A stretch of DNA of 17,917 bases from CAZBRS01 sp964494475. Lineage in GTDB: Bacteria > Myxococcota_A > UBA9042 > CAZBRS01. The notes beneath the pieces are model-generated. The model did not search any database. It was not told where the DNA came from and saw only the letters and a list, made by a program, of their open reading frames with translations. The number at the start of each line of letters is the position of its first letter. Positions within the stretch are counted from its first letter, which is position 1. Where the stretch lies: assembly GCA_964494475.1 (NCBI GenBank), contig CAZBRS010000084.1, forward strand, positions 1-17,917, written 5' to 3'. A program made the position numbers and the translations under genes. Of this stretch, positions 1 through 6,818 are shown piece after piece.

Positions 1-54
1 CGCGAGGGTGGTCGCACCGTCGGCGCCGGCGTCGTCACGAAGATCTTCGAGTAG
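1..54 (+). CDS. tuf: Elongation factor Tu, C-terminal end (partial)
   Basis: The window opens inside a reading frame whose last 17 residues, REGGRTVGAGVVTKIFE followed by TAG, match the strongly conserved C-terminus of EF-Tu (E. coli ends REGGRTVGAGVVAKVLG). EF-Tu is the GTPase that delivers aminoacyl-tRNA to the ribosomal A site. Only the end of beta-barrel domain 3 is visible. It lies 19 bp upstream of rpsJ, the usual link between the str operon and the S10 operon. Identity rests on this short tail and the context. Confidence 0.93.
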   Translation, partial: REGGRTVGAGVVTKIFE

Positions 55-73
55 GCCGACGTAGAGGGATGAT

Positions 74-382
74 ATGAACATGCAGCGCATCCGGATCAAG
101 CTGAAGGCGTACGACCACAAGGTGCTCGACCAGTCGGTGAGCGAGATCATCGACACGGTCCGGCGAACCGGCGGGCGCGTGGCGGGACCGATCCCGCTGC
201 CGACGCGCGTGAACAAGTACACGGTGCTGCGCGGGCCGCACATCGACAAGAAGAGCCGCGAGCAGTTCGAGATCCGGACGCACAAGCGACTCATCGACAT
301 CATCGAGCCGACCCAGCAGACGCTCGACGCCCTGATGAAGCTCGACCTCTCCCCAGGGGTCGAGGTGGAGATCAAGGCGTAG
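74..382 (+). CDS. rpsJ: 30S ribosomal protein S10 (uS10, NusE)
   Basis: The product has 102 residues, against 103 in E. coli. It carries the conserved loop GPIPLPTR (38-45) and EIRTHKRLID (66-75). S10 is a protein of the 30S head and, as NusE, pairs with NusB in antitermination. The ATG at 74 is preferred over the second ATG at 80 because the N-terminus MNMQRIRIKL then aligns with E. coli MQNQRIRIRL; a GAGGG motif lies just upstream. Only 19 bp separate it from tuf, so there is no room for a long S10-type mRNA leader. The next gene is rplD rather than the expected rplC. Confidence 0.98.
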   Translation: MNMQRIRIKLKAYDHKVLDQSVSEIIDTVRRTGGRVAGPIPLPTRVNKYTVLRGPHIDKKSREQFEIRTHKRLIDIIEPTQQTLDALMKLDLSPGVEVEIKA

Positions 383-396
383 GCACGGAGGAGAAC

Positions 397-1023
397 ATGC
401 CCACGGTCACGCTGTACAACCTGGCGCACAAAGAGGTCGGACAGATCGACCTCAGCGACAAGGTGTTCGCTGCGCCCGAGAACCAGCACCTGTTCTACGA
501 AGTCGTGAAGATGCAGCTCGCGCGTCGGCGCAGCGGCACCGCGTACTGCAAGGACAAGGGTGTCGTGTCTCACTCGACGCGCAAGCTCTTCAAGCAGAAG
601 GGTACCGGTCGCGCTCGCCGCGGCTCGGCGAAGTCCCCGCTGCTCAAGGGCGGCGGCGCCGCGTTCGGGCCGAAGCCCCGCGACTTCGGGTATTCGGTCC
701 CCAAGCGCGTTCGCAAGGCGGCGCTGCGCTCGGCGCTGTCGCTGCGGCTGCGCGACGAGCACCTGTTCGTCATCGACGACATGGGCGTCGACTGGATCTC
801 CACGAAGAAGGCGCTGGCTACGGTCGGCAAGTTCTCCGAGACCAAGCTGCTCGTCGTCGACCTCGAGAACGACCACTTGAACCGGTCGGTCCGCAACGTG
901 CCGGGGTACAAGTTCCTTCCGGCGGCGGGCGTCAACGTCTACGACGTCCTGTACCACGACACGGTCGTGCTCTCGAAGGCCGCCGTGAGCTTCCTGGAAG
1001 GAGTGCTCGACCATGATCGGTGA
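397..1023 (+). CDS. rplD: 50S ribosomal protein L4 (uL4)
   Basis: The product has 208 residues, normal for L4. Conserved parts are KQKGTGRARRGS (67-78) and the extended loop GGGAAFGPKPRD (85-96), which reaches into the peptide exit tunnel in known ribosomes. L4 is an early 23S rRNA assembly protein and in E. coli also represses the S10 operon; no matching leader is visible here. A GGAGGA site lies just upstream of the ATG. The gene directly follows rpsJ with a 14-bp spacer, where rplC (L3) would normally stand. Its last 11 bp overlap rplW, so the two are probably translationally coupled. Confidence 0.98.
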   Translation: MPTVTLYNLAHKEVGQIDLSDKVFAAPENQHLFYEVVKMQLARRRSGTAYCKDKGVVSHSTRKLFKQKGTGRARRGSAKSPLLKGGGAAFGPKPRDFGYSVPKRVRKAALRSALSLRLRDEHLFVIDDMGVDWISTKKALATVGKFSETKLLVVDLENDHLNRSVRNVPGYKFLPAAGVNVYDVLYHDTVVLSKAAVSFLEGVLDHDR

Positions 1024-1306
1024 AGTTTACCAGATCGTGCGGCGGCCCCTCCTCACGGAGAAGGGCACCATCCAGCGGGACGAGGACAACGTGTACCTCT
1101 TCGAGGTCGATCGGCGCGCCACCAAGGAGGAGGTCCGCTCGGCCATCGAGAAGATCTTCGAGGTGCACGTCGTGGACGTGAACACGCTCATCGTCCGGGG
1201 CAAGAATCGTCGCGTGAAGACCCACACGGGCAAGATGCGCAACTACAAGAAGGCGTATGTCCGACTCCGTGAGGGTGACAAGATCGACTTCTACGAGGGC
1301 GTGTAA
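1013..1306 (+). CDS. rplW: 50S ribosomal protein L23 (uL23)
   Basis: The product has 97 residues, typical for bacterial L23. It has the N-terminal signature RRPLLTEKG and the basic extended loop GKNRRVKTHTGK that inserts into 23S rRNA domain III. L23 sits at the exit of the polypeptide tunnel and is the docking site for trigger factor and the signal recognition particle. Its ATG lies inside the end of rplD (11-bp overlap), with GGAAGGAG in the rplD coding sequence as ribosome-binding site. It precedes rplB by 9 bp in the normal S10-operon order. Confidence 0.97.
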   Translation: MIGEVYQIVRRPLLTEKGTIQRDEDNVYLFEVDRRATKEEVRSAIEKIFEVHVVDVNTLIVRGKNRRVKTHTGKMRNYKKAYVRLREGDKIDFYEGV

Positions 1307-1315
1307 GGAGCGACC

Positions 1316-2140
1316 ATGGGTATCCGACACTACAAGCCGACCTCGAACGGATCGCGTCATCGCCAGGTCTCGGATTTCGCCGACCTGAAAGGTGACCAGA
1401 CCGTCGTCAGCAGCCTGCTCGAGCCCAAGAAGAAGACGGGCGGGCGCAACGTGTACGGGCGTATCACCAGCCGACACATCGGTGGCGGCGCTGATCAGAA
1501 GCTGCGCAAGATTGATTTCAAGCGCGACAAGATCGGCGTGCCCGCGGTGGTCAAGGGCATCCAGTACGACCCGAACCGCAGCGCTCGCATCGCCTTGCTC
1601 GCGTATGCCGACGGCGAGAAGCGCTACATCCTGGCCCCCGACGGACTGAACGTCGGCGACTCGGTGGTGAGCTCGGCCAAGGCCGACATCCGCCCGGGCA
1701 ACTCGATGCCCCTGTCGGCGATCCCCGACGGCACCATCGTGCACAACATCGAGTTCAAGCGCGGCAAGGGCGGCCAGATCGCGCGGTCGGCCGGCACCTA
1801 CGCGCAGGTCATGGCCAAGGAAAAGAAGCACGCGCTGCTGCGCATGCCGTCCGGCGAACTCCGAAAGGTGTCGGTCCTGAACCGCGCCACGATCGGGCAG
1901 GTCGGCAACCTCGAGCACGACGCGATCGACATCGGCAAGGCCGGGCTCTCGCGCCATCGCGGCATCCGTCCGTCGGTGCGCGGCGTGGCCATGAACCCGA
2001 TCGACCACCCGATGGGCGGCGGCGAGGGGCGCACCTCTGGCGGTCGTCATCCCTGCACCCCGTGGGGCTTCCCCACCAAGGGAAAGAAGACCCGTCGGAA
2101 CAAGCGCACCGACTCCATGATCGTGAAGAGGAGGAAGTAG
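1316..2140 (+). CDS. rplB: 50S ribosomal protein L2 (uL2)
   Basis: The product has 274 residues, close to E. coli (273). L2 binds 23S rRNA near the peptidyl-transferase centre and helps subunit association. GGRNVYGRITSRHIGGG lies in the N-terminal OB region, and the C-terminal signature is NPIDHPMGGGEGR. His231 corresponds to the functionally important E. coli His229 (mature numbering). The second histidine of the E. coli HPHGGG motif is Met here, and the following TSGGRHP is a variant I associate with deltaproteobacteria. The start ATG follows AAGGAG. Only 1 bp separates its stop from rpsS. Confidence 0.98.
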   Translation: MGIRHYKPTSNGSRHRQVSDFADLKGDQTVVSSLLEPKKKTGGRNVYGRITSRHIGGGADQKLRKIDFKRDKIGVPAVVKGIQYDPNRSARIALLAYADGEKRYILAPDGLNVGDSVVSSAKADIRPGNSMPLSAIPDGTIVHNIEFKRGKGGQIARSAGTYAQVMAKEKKHALLRMPSGELRKVSVLNRATIGQVGNLEHDAIDIGKAGLSRHRGIRPSVRGVAMNPIDHPMGGGEGRTSGGRHPCTPWGFPTKGKKTRRNKRTDSMIVKRRK

Positions 2141-2141
2141 G

Positions 2142-2417
2142 ATGGCTCGCTCCGTCAAAAAGGGTCCGTTCGTCGACGACCACCTGATGAAGAAGGTGAT
2201 CACGGCGCGGGAGACCGGGAACAAGAAGATCATCCAGACGTGGTCGCGCCGCTCCACGATCACCCCCGAAATGATCGGGATGAACCTGGGCGTGCACAAC
2301 GGCAAGAAATTCGTCCCGATCTTCGTGACCGAGAACATGATCGGTCACAAGCTCGGCGAGTTCGCCCCGACGCGAACGTTCCACGGCCACTCGGGCGACC
2401 GCAAGGGCTCGAAGTAG
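2142..2417 (+). CDS. rpsS: 30S ribosomal protein S19 (uS19)
   Basis: The product has 91 residues, the usual size. It shows the family hallmarks KKGPFVDDHL at the N-terminus, WSRRSTITPEMIG in the middle and LGEFAPTRTFHGHSGDRK at the C-terminus. S19 forms a complex with S13 in the 30S head and lies close to the A- and P-site tRNAs and the B1 intersubunit bridges. The ATG begins directly after the rplB stop codon. The GAGGAGG ribosome-binding site is inside the end of rplB, so translation is tightly coupled to L2. Confidence 0.98.
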   Translation: MARSVKKGPFVDDHLMKKVITARETGNKKIIQTWSRRSTITPEMIGMNLGVHNGKKFVPIFVTENMIGHKLGEFAPTRTFHGHSGDRKGSK

Positions 2418-2426
2418 GGCTGGGGT

Positions 2427-2431
2427 GGAGG
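2427..2431 (+). promoter_or_regulatory. Ribosome-binding site deciding the rplV start
   Basis: GGAGG lies 5 nt before the ATG at 2437. It overlaps the alternative GTG start at 2425, which has no comparable site at the right distance. This supports the 110-residue form of L22. Confidence 0.7.
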
Positions 2432-2436
2432 CTGAT

Positions 2437-2769
2437 ATGGAAAACCGGGCAGTGCTCAAGTATCTGCGCATCTCGCCCCGCAAGGTGCGTGTGGTCGCGG
2501 ATCAGGTCCGAGGCAAGACGGTGGCCGAGGCGCTCACGATCCTGCGCTTCCTCGAGAAGCGCGGCGCGCCGCACGTCGCCAAGGTCCTCGGCTCCGCGGT
2601 CGCGAACGCCAAGCAGGGCAAGGACATCGATGTCGACGCGCTGGTCGTGAAGACCATCATGGTCGACGAGGGCCCGACGATGAAGCGGTTCATGCCGCGC
2701 GCCATGGGCCGGGCCACGAAGATTCTCAAGCGGACGTGCCACGTTACCGTGGTCGTCTCTGAGCAGTGA
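2437..2769 (+). CDS. rplV: 50S ribosomal protein L22 (uL22)
   Basis: The product has 110 residues when begun at ATG 2437, equal to E. coli L22. L22 contacts all 23S rRNA domains, and its beta-hairpin lines the exit tunnel. Visible signatures are RISPRKVRVVADQVRGK near the N-terminus and the C-terminal PRAMGRATKILKRTCHV hairpin-and-strand region. A GTG at 2425 is in frame and would add four residues. The ATG is chosen because GGAGG at 2427-2431 is correctly spaced for it and would lie inside the longer version. The neighbours rpsS and rpsC are in standard order. Confidence 0.96.
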   Translation: MENRAVLKYLRISPRKVRVVADQVRGKTVAEALTILRFLEKRGAPHVAKVLGSAVANAKQGKDIDVDALVVKTIMVDEGPTMKRFMPRAMGRATKILKRTCHVTVVVSEQ

Positions 2770-2772
2770 GAA

Positions 2773-2777
2773 GGAGG
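2773..2777 (+). promoter_or_regulatory. Strong ribosome-binding site for the TTG start of rpsC
   Basis: GGAGG, within AAGGAGG, sits 5 nt upstream of a TTG codon at 2783. The frame from that TTG gives the canonical S3 N-terminus (M)GQKVHPTGFRLG, so this rare start codon is backed both by the Shine-Dalgarno site and by protein conservation. Confidence 0.75.
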
Positions 2778-2782
2778 ACGCC

Positions 2783-3409
2783 TTGGGACAGAAGGTACAC
2801 CCCACCGGCTTCCGGCTTGGCTATACCAAAACCTGGAACTCGAACTGGTTCCGGGAGCGCGGATACGCCGAGTGGCTCCACGAGGACCTGAAGCTCAAGA
2901 AGTGGCTGAAGGAGCGCCTGTACCGTACGGGCGTGGCGCGCATCGTCCTCGAGCGCCAGGCGAACGTCCTCAAGGTGCACGTGCATACGGCGCGCCCGGG
3001 CATCGTCATCGGCAAGAAGGGCCAGGAAGCCGAGAAGCTGAAGAAAGACATCGCCCAGATGACGGGCGCCGAGGTCGACCTCAAGATCCAAGAGGTCCGC
3101 AAGCCCGAGACGAACGCGCAGCTCGTCGCTGAGAACATCGCGATGCAGCTCGAGCGCCGCGTGTCGTTCCGTCGCGCCATGAAGAAGAGCGTCGGTACGG
3201 CGCTCCGCTTCGGCGCGAAGGGCATCAAGGTCATGTGCGCGGGACGCCTCGGCGGCGCCGAGATGTCGCGCACCGAGTGGTACCGCGAGGGTCGCGTCCC
3301 GCTGCAGACGTTGCGCGCCGATGTCGACTACGGCTTCGCGACGGCGCGGACGACCTACGGGGCGATCGGCGTGAAGACCTGGGTCTATCACGGCGACATC
3401 CTCGTCTAG
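2783..3409 (+). CDS. rpsC: 30S ribosomal protein S3 (uS3)
   Basis: The product has 208 residues and starts at a TTG codon with a strong ribosome-binding site. The N-terminus GQKVHPTGFRLG is diagnostic of S3. A type II KH domain follows, with the GxxG loop GKKG at residues 77-80. The C-terminal domain holds the conserved RLGGAEMSRTEWYREGRVPL. S3 lies at the mRNA entry channel and contributes to helicase activity with S4 and S5. At 208 residues it lacks the C-terminal tail of the 233-residue E. coli protein, which is common outside the enterics. Confidence 0.97.
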   Translation: MGQKVHPTGFRLGYTKTWNSNWFRERGYAEWLHEDLKLKKWLKERLYRTGVARIVLERQANVLKVHVHTARPGIVIGKKGQEAEKLKKDIAQMTGAEVDLKIQEVRKPETNAQLVAENIAMQLERRVSFRRAMKKSVGTALRFGAKGIKVMCAGRLGGAEMSRTEWYREGRVPLQTLRADVDYGFATARTTYGAIGVKTWVYHGDILV

Positions 3410-3427
3410 GCGCGAAAGGGGTCAACG

Positions 3428-3847
3428 ATGCTGGCACCGAACAGAGTCAAACACCGCAAGCAGCAGCGCGGCCGTATGACGGGCAACGCCAAGGGCGGCT
3501 CGAACGTCGACTTCGGCGAATACGGGCTCATCGCCCTCGAGTGCGCCTGGGTGAACGCGCGGCAGATCGAGGCCACGCGTATCGCGCTCACCCGCAAGGT
3601 GAAGAAGGAAGGGCAGCTCTGGATCCGGATCTTCCCGGACAAGCCCTTCACCAAGAAGCCCGCCGAAACCCGTCAGGGCAAGGGCAAGGGAGCCCCCGAG
3701 GGTTGGGTGTGCGTGGTCAAGCCGGGGCGCGTGTTGTTCGAGCTGGGCGGCGGCGTGTCCGAAGAGACCGCCCTCGAGGCCTTCCGCCTGGCCGGGCACA
3801 AGCTCTGCGTCAAGACGCGCGTCGTGAGGAAGGGAGAGGTGCTATGA
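3428..3847 (+). CDS. rplP: 50S ribosomal protein L16 (uL16)
   Basis: The product has 139 residues (E. coli 136). The N-terminus MLAPNRVKHRKQQRGR matches the MLxPKRxKxRKxxKGR pattern. The core carries ARQIEA, WIRIFPDKP (65-73) and GKGKGAPEGWV (84-94). L16 binds near the A-site tRNA elbow, is a late assembly protein and organises the tRNA-binding region of the 50S subunit. Its stop overlaps the rpmC start in an ATGA (3844-3847), pointing to reinitiation of translation. The ribosome-binding site AAAGGGG precedes the ATG. Confidence 0.97.
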   Translation: MLAPNRVKHRKQQRGRMTGNAKGGSNVDFGEYGLIALECAWVNARQIEATRIALTRKVKKEGQLWIRIFPDKPFTKKPAETRQGKGKGAPEGWVCVVKPGRVLFELGGGVSEETALEAFRLAGHKLCVKTRVVRKGEVL

Positions 3848-4074
3848 AGGTCCAGGAGGTTCGCCAGCAGACGGCCGAAGAGCTGCAGCGAAAGCACGAG
3901 GATCTCCAGCGCGATTTGTTCTCCGCGCGCATCAAGCGCTTCACGGACAACGCGCCGGATACCGCGAAGGTGGGGCGGCTCAAGAAAGACATCGCCCGCG
4001 TGAAGACGGTGCTGCGCGAGGTGGAGCTCGGGATCAACGTGTCCCAGCGCCCCGCGTCGAGCGAGGAGGAGTAG
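3844..4074 (+). CDS. rpmC: 50S ribosomal protein L29 (uL29)
   Basis: The product has 76 residues, slightly longer than the typical 63-68. It is a two-helix hairpin: the first helix holds EVRQQTAEELQRKHEDLQRD, followed by LFSARIKRFTDN, and the second holds KDIARVKTVLREVE. L29 lies by the exit tunnel next to L23 and helps form the docking platform for nascent-chain factors. The extra length is an acidic, serine-rich C-terminal tail (SSEEE). The ATG is the first part of an ATGA overlap with the rplP stop. AGGAG in the preceding sequence serves as ribosome-binding site. Confidence 0.95.
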   Translation: MKVQEVRQQTAEELQRKHEDLQRDLFSARIKRFTDNAPDTAKVGRLKKDIARVKTVLREVELGINVSQRPASSEEE

Positions 4075-4077
4075 GCC

Positions 4078-4344
4078 ATGGCCGAGCAGAAGAAAGCACG
4101 CAAGCGGCTCCTCGCCCGGGTCGTCAGCAACAAGATGGACAAGTCCGTGGTGGTGCAGGTCGACCGCCGCGTGCTGCACCCGGTCTACAAGAAGTACGTG
4201 AGCCGGTCCAAGAAGTACATGGCCCACGACCCCGAGAACCAGTGCGAGATCGGCGACCGCGTGCTGATCCTGCAGACGGCGCCCATCTCCAAGAGCAAGC
4301 GCTGGACGGTCCTCCAGGTGGTCGAGAAGGCCAAGAAGCTGTAA
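4078..4344 (+). CDS. rpsQ: 30S ribosomal protein S17 (uS17)
   Basis: The product has 88 residues (E. coli 84). It is an OB-fold protein with the family signature LLARVVSNKMDKSVVV (11-26), YKKYVSRSKKYMAHDP in the middle and APISKSKRWTV (68-78). S17 is a primary 16S rRNA binding protein needed early in 30S assembly. It is the last gene of the S10-type cluster. It starts 3 bp after rpmC, with GAGGAG inside the rpmC end as ribosome-binding site. A 22-bp gap with GGAGG leads to rplN, with no terminator between them. Confidence 0.97.
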   Translation: MAEQKKARKRLLARVVSNKMDKSVVVQVDRRVLHPVYKKYVSRSKKYMAHDPENQCEIGDRVLILQTAPISKSKRWTVLQVVEKAKKL

Positions 4345-4366
4345 CCGACGCGACGGAGGTCCGACC

Positions 4367-4735
4367 ATGATCATGCTCTTGACCAAGTTGAACGTCGCGG
4401 ACAACTCCGGCGCCAAGGTCCTGCGCTGCTTCCAGGTGGTGGGCGGGACCGGTCGGCGTTACGCCGGCGTCGGCGACATCATCACGTGCAGCGTTCGCGA
4501 GGCCGCCCCGAACTCCAAAGTGAAGAAGGGCGACGTCGTGAAGGCGGTCGTGGTGCGCACGCGGAAGGAATCTGGCCGCGAAGACGGCAGCTACATCCGC
4601 TTCGATGACAACGCCGCGGTCATCATCAACAACTTCCGCGAGCCGATCGGCACGCGCATCTTCGGGCCGGTCGCGCGCGAACTGCGTGCGAAGCGCTTCA
4701 TGAAGATCGTCTCGCTGGCGCCGGAGGTCCTATGA
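4367..4735 (+). CDS. rplN: 50S ribosomal protein L14 (uL14)
   Basis: The product has 122 residues, exactly the usual length. The hallmarks are LNVADNSGAK (8-17) and RRYAGVGDII (30-39), with a C-terminal GPVARELR motif. L14 joins the B8 intersubunit bridge and is the binding site of the silencing factor RsfS. ATG 4367 is preferred over the nearby ATG 4373 because the N-terminus then aligns with E. coli MIQEQTMLNVADNSG and a GGAGG site lies upstream. It is the first gene of the spc-type cluster. It overlaps rplX by ATGA at 4732-4735. Confidence 0.98.
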   Translation: MIMLLTKLNVADNSGAKVLRCFQVVGGTGRRYAGVGDIITCSVREAAPNSKVKKGDVVKAVVVRTRKESGREDGSYIRFDDNAAVIINNFREPIGTRIFGPVARELRAKRFMKIVSLAPEVL

Positions 4736-5055
4736 ACCGCATTCGCAAGCAAGACACCGTCATGGTGACGACGGGGTCCGAGAAGGGCAAGGTCGGCAAG
4801 GTGCTCAAGGTCACCGACGGCGGCGCCAAGGTCGTCGTCGAGAAGGTGAACCTGGTCAAGCGCCACACCAAGCCGTCGCGCGAGAACCAGTACGGCGGGA
4901 TCGTCGAGAAAGAGGCGCCGCTCGACGCCTCGAACGTGGCGCTGCTCACCAAGGACGGAAAGCCCACGCGCGTGGCCATCAAGGTGGTCGAAGGCGCCGA
5001 CGGCAAGCCGCACAAGGTGCGCTATTCCCGCAAGTACAACGAGACCTTGGACTGA
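4732..5055 (+). CDS. rplX: 50S ribosomal protein L24 (uL24)
   Basis: The product has 107 residues (E. coli 104). It begins with a KOW motif at about residues 8-30 (DTVMVTTGSEKGKVGKVLKV) and continues with NLVKRHTKPS and GGIVEKEAPLDASNVAL, all diagnostic of L24. L24 is an assembly initiator that binds the 5' region of 23S rRNA. Its ATG overlaps the rplN stop (ATGA), with CCGGAGG inside rplN as ribosome-binding site. The end of the protein (VRYSRKYNETLD) matches the family. It sits 11 bp before rplE. Confidence 0.97.
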   Translation: MNRIRKQDTVMVTTGSEKGKVGKVLKVTDGGAKVVVEKVNLVKRHTKPSRENQYGGIVEKEAPLDASNVALLTKDGKPTRVAIKVVEGADGKPHKVRYSRKYNETLD

Positions 5056-5066
5056 GGGGGCAAGCC

Positions 5067-5621
5067 ATGGCGAAGTACAAGAGCCGCCTCCGCGAGAAGT
5101 ACGACACCGAGGTCGTCGCGGCCTTGAAGTCGGAGTTCCAGATCCAGAACCCGATGCAGGTGCCGCGCATCACCAAGGTCACCCTGAACATGGGTCTCGG
5201 TGAGGCCATCCAGAACAACAAGCTCATCGAGGCTGCCGTCCAGCAGTTGACCGCCATCGCGGGTCAGAAGCCGGTCGTCACGAAGGCCACGAAGTCGATC
5301 GCGAACTTCAAGCTGCGCCAGGGCATGCCCATCGGCGTGGCGGTCACGCTCCGCGGAGACCGCGCCTACGACTTCCTCGACAAGTTGATGAACCTGGGCC
5401 TGGCGCGCGTGCGCGACTTCCGCGGGGTTCCCTCGAAGTCTTTCGACGGCCGCGGGAACTACACGATGGGCCTGAAGGACCAGACGATCTTCCCCGAGAT
5501 CGATCTCGACAAGGTCGAGCGCGTGAAGGGGTTGAACATCACGATCTGTACCACCGCGCCGAATGATGAGCAGGCCCTGTCGCTGCTCAAGCTCCTCGGC
5601 ATGCCCTTCAAGAAGAACTAG
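5067..5621 (+). CDS. rplE: 50S ribosomal protein L5 (uL5)
   Basis: The product has 184 residues (E. coli 179). It contains NMGLGEA (41-47), the GQKPVVTKATKSIANF segment (66-81) and the FRGVPSKSFDGRGNY loop. L5 binds 5S rRNA together with L18, forms the central protuberance and contacts the P-site tRNA. The C-terminus is conserved (TAPNDEQALSLLKLLGMPFKK). The ATG follows GAGGGGGC. I did not identify an S8-type repressor site around the start, though such control is known in E. coli. Confidence 0.98.
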   Translation: MAKYKSRLREKYDTEVVAALKSEFQIQNPMQVPRITKVTLNMGLGEAIQNNKLIEAAVQQLTAIAGQKPVVTKATKSIANFKLRQGMPIGVAVTLRGDRAYDFLDKLMNLGLARVRDFRGVPSKSFDGRGNYTMGLKDQTIFPEIDLDKVERVKGLNITICTTAPNDEQALSLLKLLGMPFKKN

Positions 5622-5630
5622 GAGGTCAGC

Positions 5631-5816
5631 GTGTCTCGCAAATGCATGATGGTCAAGCTGGCCCGGAAGCCGAAGTTCAAGGTCCGGCACCGCAATCGCT
5701 GCCCCCGCTGCGGGCGCCCGCGGGCGTTCATGCGGAAGTTCGAGCTGTGCCGTTGCTGCTTCCGTGAGCTCGCCCTTCAGGGGGAGATCCCGGGCGTCAC
5801 GAAGTCGAGCTGGTAG
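5631..5816 (+). CDS. rpsN: 30S ribosomal protein S14, zinc-binding (type Z, uS14)
   Basis: The product has 61 residues and is the short zinc-binding form of S14. Zinc ligands are Cys24 and Cys27 (CPRC) and Cys40 and Cys43 (CRCC). The rest is also diagnostic: RKPKFKVRHRNRCPRCGRPRAF and ALQGEIPGVTKSSW. S14 binds 16S rRNA in the 30S head late in assembly. It starts at GTG, with GGAGG at 5621-5625 overlapping the end of rplE. Cys5 and Cys42 are extra cysteines that are probably not ligands. Whether a zinc-free paralogue exists elsewhere cannot be seen. Confidence 0.98.
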   Translation: MSRKCMMVKLARKPKFKVRHRNRCPRCGRPRAFMRKFELCRCCFRELALQGEIPGVTKSSW

Positions 5817-5825
5817 GAGGACGCC

Positions 5826-6224
5826 ATGATTGTCACCGATCCCATCGCGGACCTGCTCGCGCGCCTGCGCAACGGGGCCGGAGCCCGGCACGCCGTCGTC
5901 GAGATGCCGGCCACGAAGATGAAGCTCGCCGTCCTCCAGATCCTGAAGGACGAAGGGTTCATCAAGGACTTCGACGTCATCAAGGGTACCCACTGGGACC
6001 TGGCGCGGGTCGAGTTGAAGTACTTCCAGGACCGCACGACGGCCATCCTGGTCGCCAAGTGCGTCAGCCGCCCGGGGCGCCGCGTCTACGTGGGCGCCAC
6101 CGAGCTGCCGAAGGTGCGGGGCGGCCTGGGTATCGCGATCGTGAGTACTCCGAAGGGCATCATGACCGACCGGAATGCTCGCAAGCTGCGCGTTGGCGGC
6201 GAGTGGCTCTGCTCGGTCTGGTAG
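5826..6224 (+). CDS. rpsH: 30S ribosomal protein S8 (uS8)
   Basis: The product has 132 residues (E. coli 130). The N-terminal signature TDPIADLLARLRNG and the C-terminal STPKGIMTDRNAR followed by GGEWLCSVW are diagnostic of S8. S8 is a primary binder of 16S rRNA helix 21 in the central domain, and in E. coli it is the translational repressor of the spc operon. The ATG is preceded by GGAGGACGCC. A 48-bp gap, one of the longest in the cluster, separates it from rplF. That gap contains no clear terminator or promoter. Confidence 0.98.
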   Translation: MIVTDPIADLLARLRNGAGARHAVVEMPATKMKLAVLQILKDEGFIKDFDVIKGTHWDLARVELKYFQDRTTAILVAKCVSRPGRRVYVGATELPKVRGGLGIAIVSTPKGIMTDRNARKLRVGGEWLCSVW

Positions 6225-6272
6225 CCGCGCGCGTCGACGTAGGGTTGAGCGTGTCGAGATAAGGAGGGTGCC

Positions 6273-6809
6273 GTGTCTCGTATTGGTAAGCTGCCGATCC
6301 CGATTCCGTCGGGCGTGACGGTGTCCATCAAGGGCAACGCCGTCGACGTCAAGGGGCCCAAGGGTTCGCTTCACCGCGACTTCGTGGGCGTGCTCGTTCG
6401 CCAGGACGGCGACAAGCTGGTGCTCGAGCCCAAGGGCGAGGGCACCCAGATCAATGCGCTGTGGGGCCTGGGCCGCAGCCTGCTGGCCAACATGGTTGTC
6501 GGCGTGGCCACGGGCTTCAAGAAAGAGCTCAAGGTCGAAGGTACCGGCTATCGCGTCGAACAGAAGGGCGCGAACATCAGCCTGTCCGTCGGCTACTCGG
6601 GCCCGCGCGAGTACACGCCGCCGCAGGGTATCAAGCTCGTCGTGACCGGCCAGAACGGCTTGGCCGTCGAGGGCATCGACAAGGAGCTCGTGGGCCAGGT
6701 GGCGGCCGAGATTCGCGCCATCAAGCCGCCCGAGCCCTACAAGGGCAAGGGCGTTCGGTACGCGACCGAGGTCGTGCGGCGCAAGGCCGGCAAGTCAGGC
6801 AAGAAGTAA
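6273..6809 (+). CDS. rplF: 50S ribosomal protein L6 (uL6)
   Basis: The product has 178 residues (E. coli 177) and starts at GTG after AAGGAGGG. It shows the two-domain L6 pattern: SRIGKLPIPIPSGV at the start, KGPKG around 27-31, and the C-terminal PPEPYKGKGVRY signature (152-163). L6 sits near the factor-binding site and the sarcin-ricin loop. The usual GYSHP of the second domain reads GYSGP here, a small departure from the consensus I know. The 48-bp upstream spacer holds a weak TCGAC...GTCGA inverted repeat with no poly-T and no obvious function. Confidence 0.97.
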   Translation: MSRIGKLPIPIPSGVTVSIKGNAVDVKGPKGSLHRDFVGVLVRQDGDKLVLEPKGEGTQINALWGLGRSLLANMVVGVATGFKKELKVEGTGYRVEQKGANISLSVGYSGPREYTPPQGIKLVVTGQNGLAVEGIDKELVGQVAAEIRAIKPPEPYKGKGVRYATEVVRRKAGKSGKK

Positions 6810-6818
6810 GGAGGCGTC

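Noticed and set aside
6225..6272. Inverted repeat TCGAC...GTCGA in the rpsH-rplF spacer as a regulator site
   Set aside because: Only 5 bp per arm with a long loop and no terminator or known binding pattern.
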